Of a stretch of 64,000 bases of DNA, positions 27,656 to 37,327 are shown piece by piece (the first letter of the stretch is position 1; each line of letters opens with the position of its first letter). The translations under genes and the position numbers were made by a program. Below the pieces are notes generated by a model. The model ran no database searches and was not told the DNA's origin. It worked only from the letters and a program-made list of their open reading frames with translations. Source of the DNA: Thiobacillus sp. SCUT-2 (lineage in GTDB: Bacteria > Pseudomonadota > Gammaproteobacteria > Burkholderiales > Thiobacillaceae); contig NZ_CP141769.1 in assembly GCF_035621355.1 (NCBI RefSeq), positions 2,666,001-2,730,000 of the forward strand, in the 5' to 3' direction.

Positions 27656-28771
27656 ATGACGGCTTCCTTCATTCCCCCCAAGCGCATCCTCATGGGCCCC
27701 GGCCCCTCCGACGTGCCGCAGCGCGTGCTCGACGCGATGGCGCGCCCGACCATCGGCCACCTCGATCCGGCCTTCGTCGACCTGATGGAGCAGATCAAGT
27801 CCATGCTGCGCATGGCGTTCCAGACGCAGAACGCGCTGACCTTCCCGGTTTCGGCGCCGGGCTCGGCGGGGATGGAGATGTGCTTCGTCAACCTGGTCGA
27901 ACCGGGCGACAAGGTCATCGTCTGCCGCAACGGCGTGTTCGGCGGCCGCATGCTGGAGAACGTCAAGCGCACCGGCGGCGTGCCCGTGATCGTCGACGAC
28001 GCCTGGGGCGCGCCGGTCGATCCGCAGAAGGTGCGCGACGCCTTCAAGGCGAATCCCGATGCCAAGGTGCTGGCCTTCGTCCATGCGGAGACCTCGACCG
28101 GCGCGCAGTCCGGCGCCGAGGCGCTGGCGAAGATCGCGCAGGAACACGGCGCGCTGACCATCATGGACTGCGTGACCAGCCTCGGCGGCACGCCCGTCTA
28201 CCTCGACAAGTGGGGCATCGACGCCGCCTACTCGGGCAGCCAGAAGTGCCTGTCGTGCACGCCCGGCCTCTCCCCGGTTTCGTTCTCCGAGCGGGCCATC
28301 GACAAGATCAAGGCGCGCAAGACGCCGGTGCAGAGCTGGTTCCTCGACCTCACCCTGGTGCTCGGCTACTGGCAGTCCGCCGGCAAGCGCACCTACCACC
28401 ACACCGCGCCGATCAACCCGATGTACGGCCTGCACGAGTCGCTGGTGATGCTCGAGGAGGAAGGCCTGGAGAACTCGTGGGCGCGCCACCGCGCGATGCA
28501 CGAGAAACTCAAGGCCGGCCTCGAGACCATGGGCCTGAAGTACGTGGTCGAAGAATCCGCGCGCCTGCCGCAGCTCAACTCGGTCTACGTGCCAGAAGGC
28601 GTCGACGAGGCCGCGATCCGCGCGCGCCTCCTGAACGAGTTCAATCTCGAAATCGGCGCCGGCCTCGGCGACATGGCCGGCAAGATCTGGCGCATCGGCC
28701 TGATGGGCTATTCGGCCAAGCAGGAGAACGTCGACTACTGCCTGAAGGCGCTCAAGGCCTGCCTCGCCTGA
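27656..28771 (+). CDS. Serine-glyoxylate / alanine-glyoxylate family aminotransferase
   Basis: The protein has 371 residues of PLP fold type I, class V. Signatures are MGPGPSDVPQRVL at the start, AETSTGAQSGAEALAKIA, the PLP-contacting Asp in IMDCVTSLGG, the Schiff-base Lys in SGSQKCLSCTPGLSP, and NPMYGLHESL. The family includes serine-glyoxylate, alanine-glyoxylate and some serine-pyruvate aminotransferases; sequence alone does not settle the donor. Likely roles are photorespiratory-type glycolate salvage or glycine/serine exchange, which would link to one-carbon metabolism beside metF and ahcY. It has its own probable promoter and a strong terminator shared with metF. Confidence 0.9.
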   Translation: MTASFIPPKRILMGPGPSDVPQRVLDAMARPTIGHLDPAFVDLMEQIKSMLRMAFQTQNALTFPVSAPGSAGMEMCFVNLVEPGDKVIVCRNGVFGGRMLENVKRTGGVPVIVDDAWGAPVDPQKVRDAFKANPDAKVLAFVHAETSTGAQSGAEALAKIAQEHGALTIMDCVTSLGGTPVYLDKWGIDAAYSGSQKCLSCTPGLSPVSFSERAIDKIKARKTPVQSWFLDLTLVLGYWQSAGKRTYHHTAPINPMYGLHESLVMLEEEGLENSWARHRAMHEKLKAGLETMGLKYVVEESARLPQLNSVYVPEGVDEAAIRARLLNEFNLEIGAGLGDMAGKIWRIGLMGYSAKQENVDYCLKALKACLA

Positions 28772-28785
28772 ACGGCATCACGGCT

Positions 28786-28818
28786 AGAAAAAAGGCGCCA
28801 TCACGGCGCCTTTTTTCT
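28786..28818. terminator. Bidirectional terminator between the aminotransferase and metF
   Basis: A 14-bp perfect inverted repeat (agaaaaaaggcgcc / ggcgccttttttct) with a 5-nt loop gives a GC stem with a T-run in either direction. It serves the two convergent transcripts. Confidence 0.93.
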
Positions 28819-28842
28819 GCCCGGATTCTCGGCGAGGCGGAA

Positions 28843-29676
28843 CTACGACAAGCCGAGTCGCTGCCAGATCGTGGTGCTCGGGCCCGCCTGGTTCATCGTG
28901 TAGAAGTGCAGGCCCGGCGCACCGCCGGCGAGCAGGCGCTCGCACAGGTCGGTGACGACGTCGAGGCCGAACGCGCGGATCGACGCGAGGTCGTCGCCGT
29001 AGCTCTCCAGCTTCTTCCTCAGCCAGCGCGGAATCTCCGCACCGCACGCGTCGGAGAAGCGCGCCAGCTGCACGTAGTTGCCGATCGGCATGATGCCCGG
29101 GACGACGGGAATCGCCACGCCCAGCGCACTCGCCTCGTCGACGAAGCGGAAATAGGCGTCGGCATTAAAGAAATATTGAGTGATCGCGGCGTTGGCGCCG
29201 GCGTCGACCTTGCGCTTGAAGTTGGCGAGGTCCTCGGTGTACGACCGCGCCTGCGGATGGATCTCGGGATAGGCCGCGACCTCGATCTCGAACCAGTCGC
29301 CGGTTTCCTTGCGGATGAAGGCCACCAGTTCATTGGCGTAGTGGAATTCGCCGACGTCCATCGAGCCCGACGGCAGGTCGCCGCGCAGCGCGACGAGGTG
29401 GCGGATGCCCTGGCGCTTGTACTCGTTGAGGATGTCGCGGATGTTCTCCTGCGTCGAGCCGATGCACGACAGGTGCGGTGCGGCCTCCGAGCCGCTCGCC
29501 TGGATCTCGCGCACGGTCTCCAGCGTGCGGTCGCGCGTCGAGCCGCCGGCGCCGAAGGTCACCGAGAAGAACTTGGGGTTGAGCTGCGCGAGCTGCTTCT
29601 GCGTCGCGCGCAGCTTCTCCGCGCCTTCCGCCGTCTTGGGCGGAAAGAATTCGAAGCTGAATGTGCGTTCGGTCAT
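28843..29676 (-). CDS. metF: 5,10-Methylenetetrahydrofolate reductase
   Basis: The protein has 277 residues, a standard FAD-dependent TIM barrel. Signatures are FSFEFFPPKT at the start, SVTFGAGGSTRD, SCIGSTQENI, HLVALRGDLP, the flavin/folate region YPEIHPQARS, ITQYFFNADAYF, and VPGIMPI. MetF makes 5-methyl-THF for methionine synthesis. It is the last gene of the ahcY-holin-like-metF run, starts 3 bp after the preceding gene with an AGAGG site, and should be controlled with ahcY by the SAH riboswitch. This joins SAH removal to methyl-group supply. Confidence 0.97.
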   Translation of the reverse strand: MTERTFSFEFFPPKTAEGAEKLRATQKQLAQLNPKFFSVTFGAGGSTRDRTLETVREIQASGSEAAPHLSCIGSTQENIRDILNEYKRQGIRHLVALRGDLPSGSMDVGEFHYANELVAFIRKETGDWFEIEVAAYPEIHPQARSYTEDLANFKRKVDAGANAAITQYFFNADAYFRFVDEASALGVAIPVVPGIMPIGNYVQLARFSDACGAEIPRWLRKKLESYGDDLASIRAFGLDVVTDLCERLLAGGAPGLHFYTMNQAGPSTTIWQRLGLS

Positions 29677-29679
29677 GAA

Positions 29680-30027
29680 TCAACCTCTGGAAGGGGGAAC
29701 GAGCGCGGAGAGCGCCCAGGCGATCACGCCGTAGAGGATCGCACCGACCATGGCCGAGACCAGGCCGTGCACCTGGAAGCCCGGCAGCAGCGCGCTGGCG
29801 AGCCAGAACAGCAGGCCGTTCAGCACCAGGTAGAAGATCCCCAGCGTGAGCACCGTGATCGGCAGCGTGAGGAGCGTCAGCACCGGCCGCACCAGCGTGT
29901 TGATGAAGCCCAGCACCAGCGCGGCGGCGAGCGCCGTGCCGAAGCCGGCGATCTCGATCGTCGGCAGCAGCCACGTCACCGCCAGCAGCGCGACGGCGTT
30001 CAGGATCCACAACAGCAGCAGGCGCAT
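29680..30027 (-). CDS. Small four-helix membrane protein, phage holin superfamily IV (YvlD type)
   Basis: The protein has 115 residues and is nearly all hydrophobic, with four predicted membrane helices and the family motif GFINTLVRPVLTLLTLPITVLTLG. This matches the holin superfamily IV / YvlD family (PF04020), which is chromosomal in many bacteria and not evidence of a phage. A good Shine-Dalgarno (gaaaggagcg) precedes the ATG. It is placed between ahcY and metF, an arrangement I recall from other betaproteobacteria, but its role in the methyl cycle is unknown. Confidence 0.88.
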   Translation of the reverse strand: MRLLLLWILNAVALLAVTWLLPTIEIAGFGTALAAALVLGFINTLVRPVLTLLTLPITVLTLGIFYLVLNGLLFWLASALLPGFQVHGLVSAMVGAILYGVIAWALSALVPPSRG

Positions 30028-30053
30028 GGCACGCTCCTTTCAGGCGAGATCGA

Positions 30054-31472
30054 TCAGTAGCGGTAGTGCTCGGCCTTGTACGGACCGGTCTTCGGCACGC
30101 CGATGTAGGACGCCTGCTGGTCGGTCAGTTCGGTGAGCTGCGCGTTGAGCTTCTTCAGCTGCAGGCGCGCGACCTTCTCGTCGAGGTGCTTGGGCAGCGT
30201 GTAGACGCCGATCGGATACTTGCCGGAATCGCGTTCCTGCCACAGCTCGATCTGCGCGATGGTCTGGTTGGCGAACGACGAGCTCATCACGTACGACGGA
30301 TGGCCGGTGGCGCAGCCGAGGTTCACCAGCCGGCCCTTGGCAAGAAGAATGATCCGCTTGCCATCAGGGAAGATCACGTGGTCGACCTGCGGCTTGATCT
30401 CTTCCCACTGGTACTTCTCGATCGAGGCGACGTCGATTTCGTTGTCGAAGTGGCCGATGTTGCAGACGATGGCCTGGTCCTTCATCTTCGCCATGTGGTC
30501 GTGGTTGATGACGTGGAAGTTGCCGGTCGCGGTGACGAAGATGTCGGCCTTGTCGGCGGCGTACTCCATGGTCACGACGCGGTAGCCTTCCATCGCCGCC
30601 TGCAGCGCGCAGATCGGGTCGATCTCGGTCACCCACACCTGGGCGGAAAGGGCGCGCAGCGCCTGGGCGCTGCCCTTGCCGACGTCGCCGTATCCGCACA
30701 CGACGGCGATCTTGCCGGCGACCATCACGTCGGTCGCGCGCTTGATGCCGTCGACCAGCGACTCGCGGCAGCCGTAGAGGTTGTCGAACTTCGACTTGGT
30801 GACCGAGTCGTTGACGTTGATCGCCGGGAACTTGAGCTCGCCCTTGGCATGCATCTGGTAGAGGCGGTGCACGCCGGTCGTGGTCTCCTCGGTCACGCCC
30901 TTCACCTGCGCGAGGCGCACCGAGTACCAGGTCGGATCGGTCGCGAGCTTGGCCTTGATCGCCGCATACAGCACCTGCTCTTCCTCGCTGGTCGGCTTGG
31001 CGATCACCGAGATGTCCTTCTCGGCGCGCGCGCCCAGGTGCAGCAGCAGCGTCGCGTCGCCGCCGTCGTCGAGGATCATGTTCGAATAGCCGCCGTCCGG
31101 CCATTCGAAGATGCGGTGCGTGTAGTCCCAGTAATCCTTCAGCGACTCGCCCTTGACCGCGAACACCGGGATGCCGTCCTTGGCGATGGCGGCGGCGGCG
31201 TGGTCCTGGGTCGAGAAGATGTTGCACGAGGCCCAGCGGACCTGCGCGCCGAGCGCGGTCAGCGTCTCGATCAGCACGGCGGTCTGGATGGTCATGTGCA
31301 GCGAACCGGTGATGCGCGCGCCCTTGAGCGGCTGGCTCCTGGCGAACTCCTCGCGGATCGCCATCAGGCCCGGCATTTCGGTTTCGGCGATGCGGATTTC
31401 CTTGCGGCCCCAGTCGGCAAGCGCAAGGTCGGCAATAACGTAATCGGCGGGGGAATTGAGTGCGGCGTTCAT
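30054..31472 (-). CDS. ahcY: S-adenosylhomocysteine hydrolase
   Basis: The protein has 472 residues. It splits SAH into homocysteine and adenosine with bound NAD+. Signatures are [33 protein letters not shown], the catalytic Lys/Asp region in [23 protein letters not shown] (only part quoted elsewhere), the NAD loop [17 protein letters not shown] and the C-terminal QTDHYRY-like end [11 protein letters not shown] start at MNAALNSP, which has an AAAGGAGGG site; the open frame continues upstream through the riboswitch. Expression should be turned on by SAH. Confidence 0.97.
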   Translation of the reverse strand: MNAALNSPADYVIADLALADWGRKEIRIAETEMPGLMAIREEFARSQPLKGARITGSLHMTIQTAVLIETLTALGAQVRWASCNIFSTQDHAAAAIAKDGIPVFAVKGESLKDYWDYTHRIFEWPDGGYSNMILDDGGDATLLLHLGARAEKDISVIAKPTSEEEQVLYAAIKAKLATDPTWYSVRLAQVKGVTEETTTGVHRLYQMHAKGELKFPAINVNDSVTKSKFDNLYGCRESLVDGIKRATDVMVAGKIAVVCGYGDVGKGSAQALRALSAQVWVTEIDPICALQAAMEGYRVVTMEYAADKADIFVTATGNFHVINHDHMAKMKDQAIVCNIGHFDNEIDVASIEKYQWEEIKPQVDHVIFPDGKRIILLAKGRLVNLGCATGHPSYVMSSSFANQTIAQIELWQERDSGKYPIGVYTLPKHLDEKVARLQLKKLNAQLTELTDQQASYIGVPKTGPYKAEHYRY

Positions 31473-31500
31473 CACGCCCTCCTTTCGTTCAGAAAAAGAA

Positions 31501-31568
31501 AACGTGAGCGCCGTTGAAAGGAAGCGTCCCGAGCCTGGCGGGTGAACCGTCGCAGCGCTCCTCGGAAC
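31501..31568 (-). ncRNA. SAH riboswitch upstream of ahcY
   Basis: The minus strand has the consensus parts of the SAH riboswitch: CCGAGGAGCGCTGCGAC, then GCCAGGCTCGG, then AACGGCGCTCACG. CCGAG pairs with CTCGG to form P1. GAGCGC pairs with GCGCTC of the 3' element to make the pseudoknot. It ends 29 nt before the ahcY start codon, directly ahead of the Shine-Dalgarno. This class turns ahcY on when SAH accumulates. A TAGAAT box at 31579-31584 may be the -10 of this transcript. Confidence 0.93.
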
Positions 31569-31604
31569 CAAGGCGGCATTCTACCCCGGAAGCGCCAAAC
31601 GAAG

Positions 31605-31634
31605 AAAAAGAGCCGGACAATCCGGCTCTTTTTT
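31605..31634 (-). terminator. Rho-independent terminator of metK
   Basis: A 13-bp stem (aaaaagagccgga / tccggctcttttt) with a 3-nt loop has a T-run on the minus strand. It separates metK from the ahcY transcript. Confidence 0.92.
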
Positions 31635-31658
31635 ACTTCTGCTAAACAGTTTTTTGGC

Positions 31659-32825
31659 TTACAAGCCCGCCGCCGCCTTCAACGCAGCCGCCTTGTCGGT
31701 GACCTCCCAGGTGAAATCCGGCTCCTCGCGGCCGAAGTGACCGTAGCTCGCGGTGCGCGTGTAGATCGGCCGCATCAGGTCGAGCATCTGGATGATGCCC
31801 TTGGGACGCAGGTCGAAGTGGCTGTGGATCAGTTCGACGATCTTGGCTTCGGGGATCTTGCCGGTGCCGAAGGTGTCGACCATCAGCGAGGTGGGCTTGG
31901 CGACGCCGATGGCGTAGCTGACCTGCACCATGCAGCGTTCGGCGAGGCCCGCGGCGACGATGTTCTTCGCCACGTAGCGGCCGGCGTAGGCGGCCGAGCG
32001 GTCGACCTTGGACGGGTCCTTGCCCGAGAACGCGCCGCCGCCGTGCGGGGCCGCACCGCCGTAGGTGTCGACGATGATCTTGCGGCCGGTGAGGCCGGCG
32101 TCGCCCATCGGGCCGCCGACGACGAAGCGGCCGGTCGGGTTGACGAGGTAACGCGTCTCGGCGGTCAGCATGTCCTTCGGCAGCACCGGCTTGATCACTT
32201 CCTCGATCACCGCCTCGGTCAGTACGGCGTGCGAGACCTCGGGATGGTGCTGGGTCGAGAGCACGACGGTGTCGATCGAATGCGGCTTGCCGTCGACGTA
32301 GCGGATCGACACCTGCGACTTGGCGTCCGGGCGCAGCCACGGCAGGCGGCCGTCCTTGCGCAGCTCGGACTGGCGTTCGGTGAGGCGGTGCGCGAGATAG
32401 ATCGGCATCGGCATCAGCGTGGGCGTCTCGGTGCAGGCGTAGCCGAACATCAGGCCCTGGTCGCCGGCGCCCTGGTCGAGGAACAGGCCCTCGCCCTCGT
32501 TGACGCCCTGGGCGATATCGGGCGACTGCTTGCCGACCGCGACCATCACGGCGCAGGTGTTGTAGTCGAAGCCCTTTTCCGAGGAATCGTAGCCGATGCG
32601 CTTGACCGTCTGGCGCGCGACCGAGCTGAAGTCAATGACGGCGGAGGTCGTGATCTCGCCGGCGATGACGACGAGGCCCGTCGTCAGCAGCGTCTCGCAT
32701 GCGACGCGGGCGTGTTTGTCCTGGGTTAGAATCGCGTCCAGCACCGCATCCGAGATTTGGTCAGCCATCTTGTCGGGATGACCCTCAGACACCGATTCCG
32801 AAGTAAAAATGAAATCCTTCTGCAT
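31659..32825 (-). CDS. metK: S-adenosylmethionine synthetase
   Basis: The protein has 388 residues. It makes SAM from methionine and ATP. Signatures are [20 protein letters not shown] at the N terminus, [12 protein letters not shown], and the P-loop [19 protein letters not shown]. An AGGAG site precedes ATG 32825. With ahcY and metF it covers most of the methyl cycle in 4 kb. The upstream leader is structured (next entry), and a TTGACA -35 box is visible further upstream. Confidence 0.98.
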   Translation of the reverse strand: MQKDFIFTSESVSEGHPDKMADQISDAVLDAILTQDKHARVACETLLTTGLVVIAGEITTSAVIDFSSVARQTVKRIGYDSSEKGFDYNTCAVMVAVGKQSPDIAQGVNEGEGLFLDQGAGDQGLMFGYACTETPTLMPMPIYLAHRLTERQSELRKDGRLPWLRPDAKSQVSIRYVDGKPHSIDTVVLSTQHHPEVSHAVLTEAVIEEVIKPVLPKDMLTAETRYLVNPTGRFVVGGPMGDAGLTGRKIIVDTYGGAAPHGGGAFSGKDPSKVDRSAAYAGRYVAKNIVAAGLAERCMVQVSYAIGVAKPTSLMVDTFGTGKIPEAKIVELIHSHFDLRPKGIIQMLDLMRPIYTRTASYGHFGREEPDFTWEVTDKAAALKAAAGL

Positions 32826-32900
32826 GACAGCTCCTGTAGTCCCGGTTACCGACTGCGTAACCGGCTCTCGGGACCCACGGAGCGGCGACGCTTTAGCTGT
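32826..32900 (-). promoter_or_regulatory. Structured 5' leader of metK (possible regulatory RNA)
   Basis: On the minus strand three pairings are possible. ACAGCT (32895-32900) can pair with AGCTGT just before the ATG (32827-32832) and would cover the Shine-Dalgarno edge. CCGGTTAC pairs with GTAACCGG (8 bp). GTCCCG pairs with CGGGAC, and these two use the same three bases, so the inner helices exclude one another. It does not match a SAM or SAH riboswitch class that I can recall. Confidence 0.45.
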
Positions 32901-32927
32901 ATTTGTATCCCGCCCGCAAGTTGTCAA
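32900..32927 (-). promoter_or_regulatory. Probable sigma-70 promoter of metK
   Basis: A perfect TTGACA (-35, 32922-32927) is followed on the minus strand by an A/T-rich stretch (ATACAAATA) at -10 distance. The -10 match is weak. Transcription would start close to the first arm of the leader helix. Confidence 0.5.
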
Positions 32928-33056
32928 GATTAACGCGGCGGCAGCGGCATTGTGCCCTGCCCGCTCCGTCAGCGTCAATTCCCCCGCGAGGACGGCGTTC
33001 CACGCCGAGTGCGTCCGCCCGTCCGGGCAGGCGCCCGGACGGGGCCGCCTCGCGGC

Positions 33057-33929
33057 ATGATGTTCCTGCTCAAGCTGCTGGCCCGCCTGCCGCTGCCGCT
33101 GCTGCATGGCCTCGGCATCGCGCTCGGCTGGGTGATCTACTGGGCGCCCGGGCGCCACTCGGCGCGCATGCGCGACAACGTCTTCCAGAGCAGCGTGTGC
33201 CAGCCGGGCGCCGATTGCCGGCGCCTGCTGCGCCGGGTCATCGGCGAATCCGGCAAGGCCATCGTCGAGCTGCTGCCGGTGTGGCTTCGTCCCTACGATC
33301 AAGTCGTGAAGCTGGTCAAGGGCACCAGCGGCTGGGAGCACCTCGACGCGGCACGCGCGGCCGGCCAGGGCATCATCCTGATCGGCCCGCACGTCGGCTG
33401 TTTCGAGATCATCAACCTGTATTACGCCGCGAGCCATCCGTTCACCGCGATGTACAAGCCGCCGCGCAAGGCGGTGCTGGCCGGCCTCATGCTGGCGGGC
33501 CGCCAGCGCGGCCAGGCGACGCTCGTCCCCACCGACCTGTCCGGCGTGCGGGCCCAGCTTGCCGCGCTGAAGCGGCGCGAGGCGATCGGCATCCTGCCCG
33601 ACCAGGTCGCGAGCAGCGGCGACGGCGTGTGGGCGCCGTTCCTCGGGCGCCCGGCGTATACGCCGACGCTCGTCGCCAGCCTGCAGCGCAAGACCGGTGC
33701 GGCCGCCTTCTTCGCGGCGGCCGAGCGGCTCAGCTGGGGGCGCGGCTACCACATCCACATCTTCCCGCTCGCGGCGCCGCTGCCCGAGGACAAGGTCGCC
33801 GCCGCGACGGCGATCAACCAGGGCGTGGAGGACGTCGTGCGGCGCTTCCCGGCGCAATACCTGTGGAGCTACAACCGCCACAAGCGCCCCGGCGGCGTGC
33901 CGCCGCCCGACGAGTCGCAGGACGCATGA
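33057..33929 (+). CDS. Lipid A biosynthesis acyltransferase (LpxL/HtrB family), copy 1
   Basis: The protein has 290 residues, with an N-terminal membrane anchor ([20 protein letters not shown]). The catalytic HX4E motif is in GPHVGCFE. Other family motifs are [39 protein letters not shown] and [15 protein letters not shown]. These enzymes transfer secondary acyl chains to lipid A at the cytosolic face of the inner membrane. It is the first gene of a seven-gene overlapping run, divergent from metK. Its stop overlaps the second acyltransferase by ATGA. LpxL versus LpxM specificity cannot be told. Confidence 0.93.
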   Translation: MMFLLKLLARLPLPLLHGLGIALGWVIYWAPGRHSARMRDNVFQSSVCQPGADCRRLLRRVIGESGKAIVELLPVWLRPYDQVVKLVKGTSGWEHLDAARAAGQGIILIGPHVGCFEIINLYYAASHPFTAMYKPPRKAVLAGLMLAGRQRGQATLVPTDLSGVRAQLAALKRREAIGILPDQVASSGDGVWAPFLGRPAYTPTLVASLQRKTGAAAFFAAAERLSWGRGYHIHIFPLAAPLPEDKVAAATAINQGVEDVVRRFPAQYLWSYNRHKRPGGVPPPDESQDA

Positions 33930-34843
33930 GCGCACGCCGCTCCGCCCGGATGCTGCGCCTTTCGCTGCTCCCGCTTTGGCTCGGGATGGGCGTGCTGTGG
34001 CTGCTGCACTGGCTGCCACTGCCCCTGCAGGCGGCGCTGGGCAACGCCCTCGGCGCGATGTTCGCGCGGCTGCCGGGGAAGCGCCGCCACGTCGTCGCCA
34101 CCAATCTCGCCCTGTGTTTCCCGGACGTGCCGGCGGCCCGGCGCGCACGCTGGCTGCGGCAGACCTTCCAGGCGTCGATGCGCGCCGCGCTCGAGCATGG
34201 CGTGCTGTGGTGGGGCTCCGAGGCGCGGCTGCGGCACCTGATCCGCCTCGACAATCCGGAGGCGGTGCTCGGCGACGGGGTGCGGCCGGTGATCTGGCTC
34301 GCGCCGCATTTCGTCGGCCTCGACATGGGCGGCGTGCGGCTCAGCATGGACCGCCAGGTGGCGTCGATGTACGCGCCGTCGAAAAACCCGGCCTCCGACT
34401 GGCTGATGCTGCGCGGGCGCTCGCGCTTCCACGCGCCGGTGCTGGTCGCCAAGTCGGACGGCATCAAGCCGGTCCTGAAGGCGCTCAAGCAGCGCCTGCC
34501 GTTCTACTACCTGCCCGACCAGGACCAGGGGCGGCTCAACGCGGTGTTCGTGCCGTTCTTCGGCATCCAGACCGCAACCCTCTCGGCGCTGCCGCGGCTG
34601 GCGAAGCTGACGGGCGCCCAGGTCGTGCCGGTCATCACCCGCCAGCTGCCGGGTGGACAGGGCTACGCCGTGCGCTTCTACCCACCGTGGGACGATTATC
34701 CGAGCGACGATCTCGACGCCGACGTCGCGCGCATGAACGCCTTCATCGAAGAGCGTATCCGCGAGCTGCCCGCGCAATACCTGTGGCTGCACCGCCGCTT
34801 CAAGACGCGCCCGGAAGGCGAAGCCAGCGTCTATGAAAAGTGA
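33926..34843 (+). CDS. Lipid A biosynthesis acyltransferase (LpxL/LpxM family), copy 2
   Basis: The protein has 305 residues. One membrane anchor is near the N terminus ([19 protein letters not shown]). The catalytic HX4D is in APHFVGLD, with [35 protein letters not shown] and [16 protein letters not shown]. It is only distantly similar to the neighbour, so the pair probably adds the two secondary acyl chains in turn. It overlaps the GNAT gene by 11 bp. Confidence 0.93.
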   Translation: MSARRSARMLRLSLLPLWLGMGVLWLLHWLPLPLQAALGNALGAMFARLPGKRRHVVATNLALCFPDVPAARRARWLRQTFQASMRAALEHGVLWWGSEARLRHLIRLDNPEAVLGDGVRPVIWLAPHFVGLDMGGVRLSMDRQVASMYAPSKNPASDWLMLRGRSRFHAPVLVAKSDGIKPVLKALKQRLPFYYLPDQDQGRLNAVFVPFFGIQTATLSALPRLAKLTGAQVVPVITRQLPGGQGYAVRFYPPWDDYPSDDLDADVARMNAFIEERIRELPAQYLWLHRRFKTRPEGEASVYEK

Positions 34844-35333
34844 GGCCGTGGTCGAGCGGCTGACGCCGCAGGACGTCGACGCCGTCAGTGCGCTCGCGCG
34901 CATCGTATGGCAGGCCACCTACCCGGCGCTGATCTCACAGTCGCAGATCGACGCGATGCTGGCCGACCGCTACGCCGCCGGCCGCGTCCGCGCGCAGCTC
35001 GACGATCCCGCCCATGCCTGGTGGGTCGCCCGGCGCGATGCCGGCCTCGTCGGCTTCGCACACGCCACGCGCGACGGCGCCGACTGCAAGCTCGACAAGC
35101 TCTACATCCACCCTGCGCAGCAGCGGCAGGGAATCGGCGCCGCGCTGCTGGACGCCGCATGCGACTGGGCGCGCGCGCAGCAGGCCCGGCACCTGCGGCT
35201 GCGGGTCAATCGCGGCAACGCGCAGGCGATCGCCGCCTACCGCAAATACGGCTTCCGCATCGTCGAATCGCGCGTATTCGACATCGGCGGGGGCTTCGTG
35301 ATGGACGACCACGTGATGGAGCTTGCGCTATGA
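34833..35333 (+). CDS. GNAT-family N-acetyltransferase
   Basis: The protein has 166 residues. The acetyl-CoA loop is visible in [20 protein letters not shown] (V/I-x-x-x-x-Q/R-x-x-G-I-G), followed by [21 protein letters not shown], a typical GNAT ending. The substrate cannot be deduced; the family includes protein and small-molecule acetylases. It overlaps the acyltransferase gene by 11 bp and the next gene by ATGA. Confidence 0.9.
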   Translation: MKSEAVVERLTPQDVDAVSALARIVWQATYPALISQSQIDAMLADRYAAGRVRAQLDDPAHAWWVARRDAGLVGFAHATRDGADCKLDKLYIHPAQQRQGIGAALLDAACDWARAQQARHLRLRVNRGNAQAIAAYRKYGFRIVESRVFDIGGGFVMDDHVMELAL

Positions 35334-35749
35334 ACTTCGCCAACCCCGACGACGCGACGCTTGGCGCGCTGCTCGACCGCGTTCGCACCATCGCGGTGGT
35401 CGGCCTCTCGCCGCAGCCCGCGCGCCCAAGCTACCGCGTGGCGCAGGCGATGCAGCACTATGGCTACCGCATCGTGCCGGTGCGCCCGCTGGTCGACCGC
35501 GTGCTGGGCGAGAAGGCCTACGCGAGCCTCGCCGACATCCCGTTCGCGGTCGACCTGGTCGACGTCTTCCGCGCGGCCGAACACGTACCCGCTATCGTCG
35601 AGCAGTGCCTGGCGCTACACTTGCCGGCAATCTGGATCCAGGAAGGCATCGTGCACGAGGCCGCTGCGCAGCGGGCGCTGGCCGGCGGCATGACGACGGT
35701 CATGGACCGCTGCCTTCTCAAGGATTACATCAGGCTCAAGACCGCATGA
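35330..35749 (+). CDS. CoA-binding domain protein (YccU type)
   Basis: The protein has 139 residues. It is a Rossmann-like CoA-binding fold with [19 protein letters not shown] near the start, [28 protein letters not shown], and [16 protein letters not shown]. Small proteins of this family bind CoA or a nucleotide and have no settled function. Start and stop both overlap neighbours by ATGA, so it is tightly coupled with the GNAT gene and dapF. Confidence 0.88.
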   Translation: MNFANPDDATLGALLDRVRTIAVVGLSPQPARPSYRVAQAMQHYGYRIVPVRPLVDRVLGEKAYASLADIPFAVDLVDVFRAAEHVPAIVEQCLALHLPAIWIQEGIVHEAAAQRALAGGMTTVMDRCLLKDYIRLKTA

Positions 35750-36597
35750 ACGCACCGACAGGCATGAAGCTCCATTTCACCAAGATGCACGGTCTCGGCA
35801 ACGACTTCGTCGTCTTCGACGGCGTCCGCCAGGCGATCGCGCTCACCCCCGAGCAGTGCCGCCGCATCGCCGACCGCCACTTCGGCGTCGGCTGCGACCA
35901 GATCCTGCTGGTCGAGAAATCCACCCGCGACGACGTCGACTTCCGCTACCGCATCTTCAACGCAGACGGCGGCGAGGTCGAGCAGTGCGGCAACGGCGCC
36001 CGCTGCTTCGTGCGCTTCGTGCACGACAAGGGGCTCACCGACAAGCCGGCCATCCGCGTGGAAACGGCCTCGGGCGTGATCGAGCCGCGGCTGCTCGACA
36101 GCGGCCTCGTCAAGGTCAACATGGGCGTGCCGCGCTTCGCGCCGGGCGAAATCCCCTTCGTCGCCAATGCCGAGGCGCTTACCTACCCGCTCGAGGTCGG
36201 CCAGCACCGGATCGAGATCGCCGTGGTGTCGATGGGCAACCCGCACGCCGTACTGCGGGTGAACGACCTCGACAGCGCACCCGTCGACATCCTCGGCGCC
36301 GCGATCGAATCGCACCGGCGCTTCCCGCAGCGGGTCAACGCCGGCTTCATGCAGGTGCTCACCCCGCACGACATCCGCCTGCGCGTCTACGAGCGCGGTG
36401 CCGGCGAGACGCTCGCCTGCGGCACCGGCGCCTGCGCCGCGGCGGTCGCCGGCATCCGCCAGGACTGGCTGCAAAGCCCGGTCAGCGTGCACACCCGCGG
36501 CGGCGACCTCGTCATCGAATGGGCCGGCCCCGGCCACGCGGTGCTGATGACCGGCCCGGCCGAAACCGTATTTGAAGGAGAGCTCGAACTCACATGA
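35746..36597 (+). CDS. dapF: Diaminopimelate epimerase
   Basis: The protein has 283 residues from MNAPTG (overlapping the previous stop by ATGA), or 277 from MKLHFTK at 35764, where family alignments begin. It interconverts LL- and meso-diaminopimelate for lysine and peptidoglycan. The two catalytic cysteines are in [10 protein letters not shown] and [12 protein letters not shown]; other motifs are [13 protein letters not shown] and VSMGNPHAV. It overlaps the DUF484 gene by ATGA. Confidence 0.96.
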   Translation: MNAPTGMKLHFTKMHGLGNDFVVFDGVRQAIALTPEQCRRIADRHFGVGCDQILLVEKSTRDDVDFRYRIFNADGGEVEQCGNGARCFVRFVHDKGLTDKPAIRVETASGVIEPRLLDSGLVKVNMGVPRFAPGEIPFVANAEALTYPLEVGQHRIEIAVVSMGNPHAVLRVNDLDSAPVDILGAAIESHRRFPQRVNAGFMQVLTPHDIRLRVYERGAGETLACGTGACAAAVAGIRQDWLQSPVSVHTRGGDLVIEWAGPGHAVLMTGPAETVFEGELELT

Positions 36598-37268
36598 ATG
36601 CCCCCAGCGACATGCAACCCGAACAGATCGCCGAGTACCTGACGCGGCATCCGAATTTCTTCAACGACTTTCCCACGCTGCTGGCGGACCTGCACATCCC
36701 GCACCCGCACGGCACCCACGCGGTGTCGATGAGCGAGCGCCAGCTGATCGCGATGCGCGACAAGGTCCGCATGCTCGAAAACAAGCTGGCCGAGCTGATC
36801 CAGTTCGGCGAAGAGAACGACGGCATTTCCGAGAAGCTGCACGCACTGACGCTGGCGCTCGTCACCGCCAGCCAGCCGCAGGACATTGCCGCCGCGCTGG
36901 CGATCCATCTGCGCGACGGTTTTGCCGTGCCGCACCATGCACTGCGGATCTGGACCCTGACCGGCGAACCGGTGCCGGGCCCGGAGCAGCCGGCGTCGCA
37001 GGCCGCGCGCGACACGGTGGCGGCGATGCCCCATCCGGCATGCGGGCCGCTCGCGATCCCGGAAGCAAGCAACTGGTTCGGCGAAATCGCGCCGCACCTG
37101 CGCGCGTTCGCCTGCATTCCGCTGCGCCCGGCGCCGGCCGCGGCACCGCTCGGCGTGCTGGTGCTGGCTTCGGAAGAAGCCAAGCGCTTCTATCCCGGCA
37201 TGGGCACGCTCTACCTCGATCGCCTGAGCCAGCTGGTCGGCGCCGCGCTGGTGCGGATGCAGGGTTGA
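36594..37268 (+). CDS. DUF484 family protein
   Basis: The protein has 224 residues. The N-terminal DUF484 segment is [20 protein letters not shown] followed by a helical stretch ([20 protein letters not shown]). A GAF-like domain occupies about 75-220. Members are cytosolic and usually lie between dapF and xerC, as here. Function is not known; GAF-like folds bind small ligands. Start and end overlap neighbouring genes. Confidence 0.9.
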   Translation: MNAPSDMQPEQIAEYLTRHPNFFNDFPTLLADLHIPHPHGTHAVSMSERQLIAMRDKVRMLENKLAELIQFGEENDGISEKLHALTLALVTASQPQDIAAALAIHLRDGFAVPHHALRIWTLTGEPVPGPEQPASQAARDTVAAMPHPACGPLAIPEASNWFGEIAPHLRAFACIPLRPAPAAAPLGVLVLASEEAKRFYPGMGTLYLDRLSQLVGAALVRMQG

Positions 37269-37327
37269 AGCCGGAAGCCGACCCTGTCCCCGCCGCTCTG
37301 CCGCGAACGGCCGAGGGGGCAGACGTC

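Noticed and set aside
29680..30027. A prophage holin
   Set aside because: The family is chromosomal and no other phage gene is nearby.
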